Source: JBBRWV01 sp038248985
GTDB taxonomy: Bacteria > Planctomycetota > Phycisphaerae > WQYP01
Direction: 5' to 3'
DNA: 23,382 nucleotides
Assembly: GCA_038248985.1 (NCBI GenBank)
Contig: JBBRWV010000052.1
Span: 1 to 23,382, forward strand
Shown here: positions 7,311-15,330 of the stretch, one piece after another
How positions within the stretch are numbered: the stretch's first letter is position 1
Layout: each line of letters opens with the position of its first letter
Made by a program: the position numbers and the translations under genes
Notes under the pieces: model-generated
Seen by the model: only the letters and a program-made list of their open reading frames with translations
Told to the model about the DNA's origin: nothing
The model's database searches: none

Positions 7311-8678
7311 ATGGCCACGATACTGATTGTCGACGATAAAGAAATGATGCGCGATTCCCTCTCGCTGGCGCTCTCCCGCGCCGGTCACAAGGTCGTCACC
7401 ACCGGTGACCCCAGCGAGGCCGTCGCCCTCCTCCGCCAACACCGCCCCGGCGCCCTCATCACCGATCTCAAGATGCCCAAAATGGACGGCATCGAGCTCC
7501 TGCAAAAAGCCCGCGCCGAGCAACCCGATCTCCCCGTCGTCCTCATGACCGCCTTCGCCACCATCGGCACTGCCGTGCAGGCCATGAAGCTCGGCGCTTT
7601 TGACTACGTGCAAAAACCCTTCGAGAGCGATGAAATCCTCATCATCATTGACCGCGCCCTCGAGCACGTAAAACTCGTCCAGGACAACGCCGTCTTCCGC
7701 GCCAATGCCGAATCCACGCCCCCCAAGATGCTCGTCGGCGAAAGCCGCGTCATGAAAGACATCCGCATCCGCATCGCCCAGGTCGCCGCCAGCAGCAACG
7801 CCACCGTCCTCATCAGCGGCGAAAGTGGCACCGGCAAAGAAAACGTCGCCCAGGTCGTCCACGCGCAAAGCGCCCGCAGCAATCGCCCCATGGTCTGTCT
7901 CAACTGTGCCGCCGTCACCGCCAGCCTGCTCGAAAGCGAGCTCTTCGGCCATGAAAAAGGTGCCTTCACCGGCGCCGACAAAATGCGCAAAGGCCGCTTC
8001 GAACTCGCCGACATGAGCACCCTCCTCCTTGATGAAATCTCCGAAATCGACACCGGCATCCAGGCCAAGCTCCTTCGCGTCCTGCAGGAACGCGCCTTCG
8101 AACGCGTCGGCGGTTCCGCCACCCTCAACGTCGATGTCCGCGTCATCGCCACCACCAATCGCAACCTCGCCGACTGGGCCCGCCAGGGCAAATTCCGCGA
8201 AGATCTCTTCTACCGCCTCAACGTCGTCCCCATTCAAATCCCCGCCCTGCGCGATCGCATCGACGACATTCCCCTCCTCTGCGAACACTTCCTCGCGCGC
8301 ATCGCCGCCCGCGACGGCCGCCCCATCCGCACCTTCGAACCCGCCGCCATGAACGTCCTCATGAACTACCGCTGGCCCGGCAACGTCCGCGAACTCGAAA
8401 ATATCTGCGAACGATCCGTCGTCCTCGAAACCGGCGAAACCATCCGCGCCAACACCATCAGCCCCTGGCTCAACACCATCGGCGTCAACGAAGACACCCT
8501 CGCTTCCGTCCTCGACCGCGGCGTGCTCGAAGATGTCGAACGCAAGACCATTCTCAAAATCCTCGAAAAACACAATGGCCATCGCCTCCGCACCGCCAAA
8601 GAACTCGGCATCGGCCTCCGCACCCTCGGCATGAAGCTCAAAAAATTCAAAGAAGACGGCGTGCTCGTCGAATCCTGA
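7311..8678 (+). CDS. flgR: NtrC-family sigma-54 activator (FlgR-like response regulator)
   Basis: A 455-residue three-domain activator. The receiver (1-120) has the acidic pair in VDDK, phospho-acceptor Asp52 in ITDLKMPKMDG, Thr80 and Lys102 in QKPF. The AAA+ domain (about 140-370) has Walker A GESGTGKE (170-177), the sigma-54-contacting loop GAFTGA (217-222), Walker B LLLDEISE and the WPGNVRELEN signature (355-364). A Fis-type helix-turn-helix closes the protein (about 405-450), so unlike some FlgR proteins it can probably bind DNA. It follows the kinase gene, and the sigma-54 promoter of flgB begins about 110 bp after its stop, so flgB is its obvious target. AGGAG lies before ATG 7311. Confidence 0.9.
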   Translation: MATILIVDDKEMMRDSLSLALSRAGHKVVTTGDPSEAVALLRQHRPGALITDLKMPKMDGIELLQKARAEQPDLPVVLMTAFATIGTAVQAMKLGAFDYVQKPFESDEILIIIDRALEHVKLVQDNAVFRANAESTPPKMLVGESRVMKDIRIRIAQVAASSNATVLISGESGTGKENVAQVVHAQSARSNRPMVCLNCAAVTASLLESELFGHEKGAFTGADKMRKGRFELADMSTLLLDEISEIDTGIQAKLLRVLQERAFERVGGSATLNVDVRVIATTNRNLADWARQGKFREDLFYRLNVVPIQIPALRDRIDDIPLLCEHFLARIAARDGRPIRTFEPAAMNVLMNYRWPGNVRELENICERSVVLETGETIRANTISPWLNTIGVNEDTLASVLDRGVLEDVERKTILKILEKHNGHRLRTAKELGIGLRTLGMKLKKFKEDGVLVES

Positions 8679-8693
8679 CCCTTCGCTCCCGCA

Positions 8694-8725
8694 CGCAACC
8701 CCTGCGCATCCGGCGCAACTTCTGC
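8694..8725 (+). promoter_or_regulatory. Candidate enhancer (UAS): two direct repeats upstream of the flgB sigma-54 promoter
   Basis: CGCAAC-N2-CTGC occurs at 8694-8705 and again at 8714-8725, exactly 20 bp (two helical turns) apart. Relative to the predicted start at about 8818 they lie near -124 to -113 and -104 to -93, the usual distance for NtrC-type activator sites. They start 15 bp after the flgR stop codon. The match to any known site is not claimed. Confidence 0.4.
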
Positions 8726-8791
8726 ACCTTGCCTGCCCGCGCCCGTTGGCCCTTTCCCCACCTGCGCCCCGTCGGTCCCCCATTCCCCTGC

Positions 8792-8806
8792 TGGCACCCT
8801 TCTTGC
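8792..8806 (+). promoter_or_regulatory. Sigma-54 (-24/-12) promoter of flgB
   Basis: TGGCAC (8792-8797), 5 bp, TTGC (8803-8806), preceded by C and followed by T. This matches the YTGGCAC-N5-TTGCW consensus fully, with the invariant GG and GC in correct phase. The transcription start should fall about 12 bp after the -12 element, near 8818, only 2 bp before the flgB ATG at 8820. It is directly downstream of the flgR-like activator gene. Confidence 0.8.
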
Positions 8807-8819
8807 TGAAAGTCCTCAC

Positions 8820-9251
8820 ATGATCGACAAACTTGTTTCAAGTTCCACCATCAACCTCCTGGAGCGCTCGCTCAACTTCACCGAGCAGCGCCATGACCTC
8901 ATCCTCGAAAATATCGCCAACGCCTCCACCCCCGGCTACATCCAGAAAGACGTGTCTGTCCGCGATTTTCGCCAAGCCATGCGGCAAGCCGTCGAAACGC
9001 GCCGCGCCGCGTTCAATGGCGAATTTACACCCGAATCCACCGACACCGTCGAGTTCAGCCCCTCCTCCTCCTCCGTCAAAATCCACCCCCAGCCCGTCGT
9101 CCGAAATTCCGCTTTTCACGACGGTGGCATTCGGTCGATGGAAGACCTGATGAGCCAACTTGCCGACAATGCGACTTCGCACAACACTTTGGCACAGCTT
9201 TTGAAGAACAAATACGACAGCCTGCAAAAAGCCATCACCATGAAGGTCTGA
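8820..9251 (+). CDS. flgB: Flagellar basal-body proximal rod protein FlgB
   Basis: A 143-residue protein with the rod-family N-terminus INLLERSLNFTEQRHDLILENIANASTPGY (the NIANASTPGY motif is at 31-40) and a C-terminal amphipathic helix of LAQLLKNKYDSLQKAI. FlgB forms the proximal rod in the periplasm with FlgC and FliE and is exported by the flagellar type III apparatus. It is the first gene behind the sigma-54 promoter. No Shine-Dalgarno sequence precedes ATG 8820, and the predicted transcription start leaves almost no leader. The family N-terminus fits this start and there is no good in-frame alternative. Confidence 0.95.
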   Translation: MIDKLVSSSTINLLERSLNFTEQRHDLILENIANASTPGYIQKDVSVRDFRQAMRQAVETRRAAFNGEFTPESTDTVEFSPSSSSVKIHPQPVVRNSAFHDGGIRSMEDLMSQLADNATSHNTLAQLLKNKYDSLQKAITMKV

Positions 9252-9310
9252 TCTCCTGAGGCGTAATCACGAATTTCCGTCCTGCAAAAGCGCAACTAAA
9301 GAAGGCCCAC

Positions 9311-9712
9311 ATGTTCGGATCTTTTGACATCTCCACCAGCGCCCTGATCGCCCAACGCACGCGCATCGACACCATCACCTCCAACATCGCCAACATGAGC
9401 AGCGCCGTCGATCCGAATAATCCCTCCACCGCCTACCGCCGCCTCATGACCGTCTTCGAACCTCAACGCCGTTCCGATGGCGGCGCCGGCGTCCACGTCA
9501 GCGCCATCCAGCAGGACATGTCCGATTTCCGCCTCCGCTACGAACCCGGCCATCCCTTCGCCGACGCCAACGGCAACGTCTCCTACCCCAACGTCGATCT
9601 CTCCACCGAAATGGTCAACGCCATCGAAGCCACCCGCGCCTACGAAGCCAACATCACCGCCATCGAAACCACCAAGTCCATGCTCAACGCCACCATGCGG
9701 CTTCTCGCATAA
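9311..9712 (+). CDS. flgC: Flagellar basal-body rod protein FlgC
   Basis: A 133-residue rod protein. Its N-terminus MFGSFDISTSALIAQRTRIDTITSNIAN and C-terminus STEMVNAIEATRAYEANITAIETTKSM are the paired helices that rod and hook proteins pack together. The middle YEPGHPFADANGNVSYPNVD is typical of FlgC. It is slightly shorter than many FlgC proteins, mainly in the central region. A good GAAGG site precedes ATG 9311. It follows flgB by 59 bp and precedes fliE, the standard order. Confidence 0.95.
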   Translation: MFGSFDISTSALIAQRTRIDTITSNIANMSSAVDPNNPSTAYRRLMTVFEPQRRSDGGAGVHVSAIQQDMSDFRLRYEPGHPFADANGNVSYPNVDLSTEMVNAIEATRAYEANITAIETTKSMLNATMRLLA

Positions 9713-9779
9713 TTCCCTGTATTTGCCGCCCCTTTTATGCTGTAATCCTTATCGCTGAAACTTTCACAGGAACCTAAAC

Positions 9780-10097
9780 TTGGACGCTCTCAACCAACTT
9801 CGCAATCTCCAAACCGGCTCTGTCGGCGGTGCCCTCCCCGGCATCAAGTCCGCTTCCCCCACCGAAGGTGCCGAGGGCGCCAGTTTCAAAGACGTCCTCA
9901 TGAAAAATCTCGGCGAGGTCAACCAACTGCAGCAGGAAGCCGATAAAAAACTCGAAGACTTCGTCACCGGCAAAACCAACAACATGGGCGAAGTCGTCTC
10001 CGCCAGCCAAAAAGCCAGCATGGCCTTCAGCATGTTGGTGCAGATTCGCAATAAGCTCCAGGAAAGCTACGACGAACTCAAAAACCTCCGCGTCTAA
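9780..10097 (+). CDS. fliE: Flagellar hook-basal body complex protein FliE
   Basis: A 105-residue protein with the FliE pattern: a variable N-terminus, SFKDVLMKNLGEVNQLQQEADKKLEDFVTGKTNNMGEVVSASQKASMAFSMLVQIRNKL and a last helix reaching YDELKNLRV. FliE links the MS ring to the rod and is the first rod component exported. The start is TTG 9780, with AGGA about 8 nt upstream; no ATG or GTG gives a complete N-terminus, so a TTG start is accepted. Confidence 0.9.
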   Translation: MDALNQLRNLQTGSVGGALPGIKSASPTEGAEGASFKDVLMKNLGEVNQLQQEADKKLEDFVTGKTNNMGEVVSASQKASMAFSMLVQIRNKLQESYDELKNLRV

Positions 10098-10354
10098 AAA
10101 CCAAAAAAAATAAACCCAAAAAACCGCAAGCAGTGGGGGGGCCAAAAAAAACGATCCCCTCTTCGTGCCCTCCTGCTTAAAACGTCACCCTCTCGCGCAA
10201 CAAATGCGCCTCCCCGCGCCTTTCCGCGCACTTTCCTCCCCACCCCACACTTTCCGCTTATGAATTTCACAGACTTCTACCGATGAATCCGAAGACGACT
10301 GCGGAGCAGTTTTGCGTTTGACCGTTTCTCTGGTCCCAACGAGGCATGGATGCC
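10098..10354 (+). other. Long fliE-fliF spacer with A-tracts and small hairpins
   Basis: About 250 bp without a gene inside an otherwise tight cluster. It begins with A-tracts at 10096-10100, 10103-10110, 10118-10123 and 10144-10151, and a run of seven G at 10135-10141. The middle is pyrimidine-rich, and ACTGC-GGA-GCAGT followed by TTT (10298-10313) forms a weak terminator-like hairpin. I found no convincing sigma-70, sigma-54 or sigma-28 promoter. It may hold a bent-DNA or RNA element that sets fliF levels, but that is inference. Confidence 0.4.
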
Positions 10355-12076
10355 ATGGATTTCATCAAAAAATATCTCGCCACCATTCGCGCCCAGCTCA
10401 TGGGCCTCACCCTCAGCCAAAAAATTCTCATCGGCCTCCTCATCCTGGTGATGGTCGTCACCATCTTCTACGTCGTGGCCTCCTCCGCCAAGCCCGACAT
10501 GGTCGTCCTCATCCCCCAAAGCATGACCGCTGAAGAAATCAATCGCGTCGAAATGTACCTCAAAGGCAAGTACGCCTATCAAACCAAGGGCGACAGCATC
10601 ATGGTGCCGGCGGAAAAAGCCTACGCCATCCGTGGCGAACTCTTCGCCGCCCAGGCCCTCCCCAAAGACACCACCGCCGCCTTCACCGCCCTCGTCGCCG
10701 CCAACAGCATGTTCGAAACCGACGGCCAGCAAGGCCGCAAGTGGAACCTCGCCATGCAGGAAACCCTCACCAAGATGCTCCGCTATTTCCCCTACATCGA
10801 TGACGGCACCGTCATCATCTCCCGCGGCGAAAAATCCGGCCTCGGTCGCGACTCCATCCCCTCCTCCGCCAGCGTCGCCGTCAAAGTACGCAACAACGAA
10901 GGCCTCACCGGCACCCAGGTCGTCGCCATCGTCGACATGATCCGCGGCTCCGTCCCCGGCCTCAAACGCGAAGACGTCCACATCACCGACGGTCAACGCG
11001 TCTACCACGCCCCCTCCAGCGATTCCGTCATGCCCGCCGATCTCCTCGCCTACAAAAAATCCATCGAGGACGACCTCACCCGAAAACTCTGGACCATGTT
11101 CGGCGATGTCGGCAACGTCAAAATCGCCGTCAACGTCGTCCCCGATATGAGCGACCGCCGCCGCAATGAGGAACTCTACGACCCCAAAAACAAAATCTCC
11201 CTCCTCAAAACCGAAGGCAATCACGAAACCACCACCAGCGATACCACCGCCGTCCGCGGCTCAGAACCCGGCGTCAAACCCAACGTCTCCCTCACCAATG
11301 CGGATTCCACCGGCGGCGGCAATCGCAGCACCTCCTCCAACACCGACGTCAAAAATGAATACCAGAACTATGTCAGCAAAATCCTCCAAACCACCGCTCT
11401 CCCCCCCGGCACCGACATCAAGGAAATGACCGCCAGCATCAGCCTCCCCCGCAGCTACTTCCTCGCCATCTACCGCTCCCGCATCGCCAAAGACCAGAAG
11501 GCCGAACCCGAGGACGAGAAGCTCCAGCCCATCATTGATGCTCAGATCAAAATTGCCCAGGCCCGCGCCAAAAATTCCATCGGCGCCAAAAACGACGAGC
11601 AAATCCGCGTCGATTGGTTCGATGACACCATCACCTTGCACAACATCGAAGCCGCCGGCGTCGGCGGCCTCGGCTCCGCCGGCTCCATCACCACCATGAT
11701 CTCGCAATACGCCAAGCAGGCCGTCCTCGGCGTCATCGCCCTCGGCGTCCTCGGCATGATGCTCATGATGGTCCGCCGCGCTGTCCCCACTGGTGCCGCT
11801 GGCACCGAAATCGACCCCTCCGTATTCTTCGGCGGCACTGGCACCTCCTCCGGCGGCGGCGGGAGACCACGCCGCAAAAACGACGGCGGCGCGTTCGACG
11901 TCGGCGAAGATGTCTTCGGCGAAGCCGGCGAAGGATCTGCCGTTCTCACCGGCATTGAACTCGATGATGAAACCCTGCAAAGCCGCAAAATGGTCGATGA
12001 AGTCTCCACCATGATTAAGGAAAATCCCGAAAATGCCGCGGCCCTCGTCAAACGCTGGATCTCCAAGAACAAATAA
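10355..12076 (+). CDS. fliF: Flagellar MS-ring protein FliF
   Basis: About 573 residues. A first transmembrane helix lies near the start (KILIGLLILVMVVTIFYVVA), a periplasmic ring-building region follows, and a second transmembrane helix ends in VLGVIALGVLGMMLMMVRRA. The C-terminal cytoplasmic tail ends in VDEVSTMIKENPENAAALVKRWI, which binds FliG. Ring-building motif regions include MTAEEINRVEMYLKGKY and VRNNEGLTGTQVVAIVDMI, and the Gly/Ser/Thr-rich linker before EYQNYVSKILQTTALPPGTDI is normal for the family. FliF forms the inner-membrane MS ring that houses the export gate. I prefer ATG 10355 because GAGG (10341-10344) is 10 nt before it; ATG 10346 is in frame but only 1 nt from that site. 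Confidence 0.93.
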   Translation: MDFIKKYLATIRAQLMGLTLSQKILIGLLILVMVVTIFYVVASSAKPDMVVLIPQSMTAEEINRVEMYLKGKYAYQTKGDSIMVPAEKAYAIRGELFAAQALPKDTTAAFTALVAANSMFETDGQQGRKWNLAMQETLTKMLRYFPYIDDGTVIISRGEKSGLGRDSIPSSASVAVKVRNNEGLTGTQVVAIVDMIRGSVPGLKREDVHITDGQRVYHAPSSDSVMPADLLAYKKSIEDDLTRKLWTMFGDVGNVKIAVNVVPDMSDRRRNEELYDPKNKISLLKTEGNHETTTSDTTAVRGSEPGVKPNVSLTNADSTGGGNRSTSSNTDVKNEYQNYVSKILQTTALPPGTDIKEMTASISLPRSYFLAIYRSRIAKDQKAEPEDEKLQPIIDAQIKIAQARAKNSIGAKNDEQIRVDWFDDTITLHNIEAAGVGGLGSAGSITTMISQYAKQAVLGVIALGVLGMMLMMVRRAVPTGAAGTEIDPSVFFGGTGTSSGGGGRPRRKNDGGAFDVGEDVFGEAGEGSAVLTGIELDDETLQSRKMVDEVSTMIKENPENAAALVKRWISKNK

Positions 12077-12129
12077 TCCCCCGGCCTGTTTAGTCCCTCC
12101 CTCGTAACGGTCTCTGCAAAGGTAATCCC

Positions 12130-13143
12130 ATGGCTGAAACTGCTGAAATCTCCGGAACCAAAAAAGCCGCGATCCTCATCATCACCCTCGACCAGGCCAT
12201 CGCTTCCGAAATCCTTAAGCACCTCGACGAATCGCAGATCGAAGAAATCTCCCGCGAAATCGCCAACATGGGCTCCACCGATCAAGTCGTCCGCGACGAA
12301 GTCGTCAACGAGTTCTATCAACTCGCCCTCGCCCGCACCTACGCCGATGAAGGCGGCTGGGAGTACGCCAAAACCCTCCTCTCCAAAAGCCTCCCCGAAG
12401 ATCGCGCCAAAAAAATCATCGACCAGGTCAACCAGGCCATCCAAAGCGCCCCTTTCCAGTTCCTCCACAAGGCCGAAAGCGAAAATCTCCTCACCTTTAT
12501 TCAGGATGAACATCCCCAGACCATCGCCCTCATCCTCGCCCACCTCAAGCCCGCGCAGGCTTCCGAAATCCTCGTCGGCCTCCCCGCCCAAAAGCAGGTC
12601 GAAGTCGTCAAACGCATCGCCAACATGGAACAAACCAACCCCGAAGTCATTAAGGAAGTCGAACGCGGCCTCGAGCACCGCCTCTCCGCCATGATCACCC
12701 AGACCTTCGAAAAAGCCGGCGGGGTCGACACCGTCGCCGAAATCCTCAATCTCGCCGATCGCTCCACCGAAAAAACCATCATGGAAGGCCTCGAAGCCGA
12801 AGATCCCGATCTCGTCGAACAAATTCGCCGCCTCATGTTCGTCTTCGAAGACATCAACATGGTCAACGACAAGGGCATCCAGTCCATGCTCAAAGACATC
12901 GACAACGAGGATCTCGCCCTCGCTCTCAAAACCGCCTCCCAGGAACTCAAGGACAAAATCTTCAAAAACATGTCCGAACGTGCCGCCCAGCTCATCAAGG
13001 AAGACATGGAATACATGGGCCCCGTCCGTGTCAGCGATGTCGAAGCCGCGCAACAGAAAATCGTCGACGTCGTCCGCCGCCTCGAAGAATCCGGCGAAAT
13101 CATCATCGCCGGCCGCGGCGGCGAAAAAGATCTCATCGTCTGA
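12130..13143 (+). CDS. fliG: Flagellar motor switch protein FliG
   Basis: 337 residues, the usual length. The FliF-binding N-terminal domain contains GTKKAAILIITL. The middle domain carries EHPQ (127-130) in IQDEHPQTIALILAHL and the linker GGVDTVAEILN. The torque-generating C-terminal domain has MFVFEDI (236-242), the charged stretch DLALALKTASQELKDKIFKNMSERAA and the closing VRRLEESGEIIIAGRGGE. It forms the upper C-ring, couples to the stator and sets rotation direction with FliM/FliN, which are not in this window. It follows fliF by 53 bp with AAAGG before the start. Confidence 0.97.
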   Translation: MAETAEISGTKKAAILIITLDQAIASEILKHLDESQIEEISREIANMGSTDQVVRDEVVNEFYQLALARTYADEGGWEYAKTLLSKSLPEDRAKKIIDQVNQAIQSAPFQFLHKAESENLLTFIQDEHPQTIALILAHLKPAQASEILVGLPAQKQVEVVKRIANMEQTNPEVIKEVERGLEHRLSAMITQTFEKAGGVDTVAEILNLADRSTEKTIMEGLEAEDPDLVEQIRRLMFVFEDINMVNDKGIQSMLKDIDNEDLALALKTASQELKDKIFKNMSERAAQLIKEDMEYMGPVRVSDVEAAQQKIVDVVRRLEESGEIIIAGRGGEKDLIV

Positions 13144-13193
13144 TCGCCCGCCGCCTCCAGCTCCCCGTGAGTATCCTCTAAAAGGCTCCGCCC

Positions 13194-13892
13194 ATGCCCA
13201 TCATGAAAGCCCACCAGATCGGCCACGCCGGACTCTCCGCCATCGTCATGGACCTCGGCGATGTCGAGCTCGAAGCCCAGCGCATCGTCATTCGCGCGCG
13301 CCAAGATGCCGAGCAACTCGTCAACGAGGCCCGCGCCCGTGCCGAGTCCCAAGCCCTCCACATCCGCGATGAAGCCCGCAAAATCGGTCACGCCGAAGGC
13401 TATGCCGCCGGTCTCGCCGAAGGCCGCGCCGCCGGTCATGCCGAAGCCGTCGCCCAGACCCAGGCCGCCGTCGATGATCTCGTCGCCCGCTGGTCCGCCA
13501 CCCTCGAACACTTTCACGCCAACACCGCCGTCCACCATGCCGACGCCAAATCCGATCTCGTCCGCCTCGCTCTCGCCATCGCCCACCGCGTCACCCATCA
13601 AGAGGCCCTCCGCAATCGCTCCGTCGCCGAGTCCACCCTCGCCGAAGCGCTCCACATGATCGGCGCCGCCCGCAAAGTCGCCGTCCTCGTCTGCCCCGAT
13701 GAAATCGCCGCCCTCCAAAACCACCTCCCCGCGCTCCTCGCCAACCTCCGCTCCTTCGAATCCGTCGAGCTCACCCCCGATCCCGTGATCCCCCCGGGTG
13801 GTTGCGTCGTCCGCTTCGGCGGCGGCGAACTCGACGCCCGACTCGACACCCAGATCCAACGCATCTCCGACGAACTCCTCTCCGATCAATAA
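13194..13892 (+). CDS. fliH: Flagellar export ATPase regulator FliH
   Basis: 232 residues with the FliH plan: a variable N-terminus, a long coiled coil (about 22-70) and a run of G/A-x-x-x-G spacings in GHAEGYAAGLAEGRAAGHAEA. The C-terminal FliH/YscL-type domain contains LVRLALAIAHRVTHQEAL...VLVCPDEIAALQ and the ending PPGGCVVRFGGGELDARLDTQIQRISDEL. It forms the peripheral stalk that holds and restrains the FliI ATPase and docks it to the C-ring. ATG 13194 has AAAGG at good distance; the internal ATG 13203 is less likely. Confidence 0.92.
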   Translation: MPIMKAHQIGHAGLSAIVMDLGDVELEAQRIVIRARQDAEQLVNEARARAESQALHIRDEARKIGHAEGYAAGLAEGRAAGHAEAVAQTQAAVDDLVARWSATLEHFHANTAVHHADAKSDLVRLALAIAHRVTHQEALRNRSVAESTLAEALHMIGAARKVAVLVCPDEIAALQNHLPALLANLRSFESVELTPDPVIPPGGCVVRFGGGELDARLDTQIQRISDELLSDQ

Positions 13893-13918
13893 CCCTGCTT
13901 GCTGAGCATCCGCATCCC

Positions 13919-15295
13919 ATGAGCCTTCTCGAAACCTACATCTCCCACGTCCACAACACCTCGCCTTTCGCCATCCGCGGAAGGATCGAGTCCATTCGCG
14001 GTCTCACCGTCCGCGTCCAGGACCTCCCCGTCCCCATCGATTCCTCCGTCGAAATTGTCTCCGAACGCGGCTCCATCATCCCCGGTCAGGTCGTCGGTTT
14101 CGAAAATCAACAAGCCATCGTCATGGCCCTCGGCCCCCTCCAGGGCATCTCCCGCGGCAACGTCGTTCACGCCCGCACCGCCTCCCAACGCCTCGCCTGC
14201 TCACCTTTCCTCATCGGCCGCATCATCAACGCCCTCGGCCAACCCATGGACGACAAAGGCCCCATCAAACTGCCCGAGCAACGCCCCATCAACGTCCGCA
14301 GCGTCGATTGTATGCAACGCATCCCTATCGACAAACCCCTTGCCACCGGCATCCGCTCCGTCGACGCGCTCATCACCTGCGGGCTCGGTCAACGCATGGG
14401 CATCTTCGCCGGCCCCGGCGTCGGCAAAAGCACCCTCATGTCTATGATCGCCAAAAATACCTCCGCCGATATCAGCGTCATCGCCCTCATCGGTGAACGC
14501 GGCCGCGAAGTTCAGGACTTCATCCAGAACGCCCTCGGCGAAGAAGGACTCAAACGCGCCATCGTCGTCGTCAGTACCGCCGATGATCCCCCCATCCTCC
14601 GCGTCCGCGCCGCCCGCGTCGCCTGCACCATCAGCGAATACTTCCGCGACCAGGGCAAAAACGTCCTCCTCCTCCTCGATTCCCTCACCCGCATGGCCCA
14701 GGCCCAACGCCAGATCGGCCTCTCCGTCGGCGAACCCCCCGCCACCAAAGGCTACACCCCCAGCGTCTTCGCTCTCCTCCCCGAAATCCTCGAACGCGCC
14801 GGACAAACCGCTGTCGGTTCCGTCACCGGTTTCTATACCGTCCTCGTCGAAGGCGACGATTTCAACGAACCCATCTCCGACGCCGTCAAAGGCATCACCG
14901 ATGGTCACCTCTGGCTCGACCGCGCCCTCGCCAACCGCGGCCACTTCCCCGCCGTCCACCTCCTCCAATCCATCTCCCGCGTTCGCCCCGAAGTCACCGA
15001 CCGAGAACATCAAATCATGACCCGCCGCATCAACCAACTCATGGCCGCCTATGCCGACCTCGAAGACCTCGTCAACATCGGTGCCTACACCCCCGGTGCC
15101 AATCCCACCAACGATCTGGCCGTCCGCACCCAGGCCAAAATCAACGCCTTCCTGCAGCAGGCCACCACCGCCCCCACCACCCTCAGCCAGGCCAAGGTCC
15201 AACTCATCGATCTCTACAACACCATCGAAAAAGAAGCCAAGCTCATCGAACAACAATCGCGCCAGGCCCCGCCCGCCGCCGCCCGCCGCAAATAA
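13919..15295 (+). CDS. fliI: Flagellum-specific export ATPase FliI
   Basis: 458 residues, a normal FliI. It has a beta-barrel N-terminal domain, Walker A GPGVGKST (165-172), the catalytic-glutamate region LIGERGREVQDF (191-201), Walker B VLLLLDSLTRMAQAQRQI, and conserved SVTGFYTVLVEGDDFNEPISD and DGHLWLDRALA blocks. Walker A has Pro in the second position where many FliI have Ser. It hydrolyses ATP to unfold and feed substrates to the export gate, working with FliH and FliJ. The frame is open for 39 codons before ATG 13919, but that part overlaps fliH and does not resemble FliI, so it is excluded. The ribosome binding site is weak. Confidence 0.96.
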   Translation: MSLLETYISHVHNTSPFAIRGRIESIRGLTVRVQDLPVPIDSSVEIVSERGSIIPGQVVGFENQQAIVMALGPLQGISRGNVVHARTASQRLACSPFLIGRIINALGQPMDDKGPIKLPEQRPINVRSVDCMQRIPIDKPLATGIRSVDALITCGLGQRMGIFAGPGVGKSTLMSMIAKNTSADISVIALIGERGREVQDFIQNALGEEGLKRAIVVVSTADDPPILRVRAARVACTISEYFRDQGKNVLLLLDSLTRMAQAQRQIGLSVGEPPATKGYTPSVFALLPEILERAGQTAVGSVTGFYTVLVEGDDFNEPISDAVKGITDGHLWLDRALANRGHFPAVHLLQSISRVRPEVTDREHQIMTRRINQLMAAYADLEDLVNIGAYTPGANPTNDLAVRTQAKINAFLQQATTAPTTLSQAKVQLIDLYNTIEKEAKLIEQQSRQAPPAAARRK

Positions 15296-15330
15296 AACGC
15301 CGCTAAAACCGGCTTAACGAGGAACCTCCC

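Noticed and set aside
7287..8819. 510-codon open frame antisense to flgR
   Set aside because: Its composition (runs of Asp, Glu, Gly, Ala, Phe) is the usual mirror of C-ending codons on the other strand; flgR on the plus strand has all family motifs.
9190..9204. Sigma-54-like TGGCAC-N5-TTGA inside flgB, about 110 bp before flgC
   Set aside because: The -24 half is perfect, but the invariant GC of the -12 half is GA, so function is unlikely.
13802..13918. N-terminal extension of fliI
   Set aside because: It overlaps fliH in another frame, is Arg-rich and does not resemble FliI; ATG 13919 gives a full-length family member.
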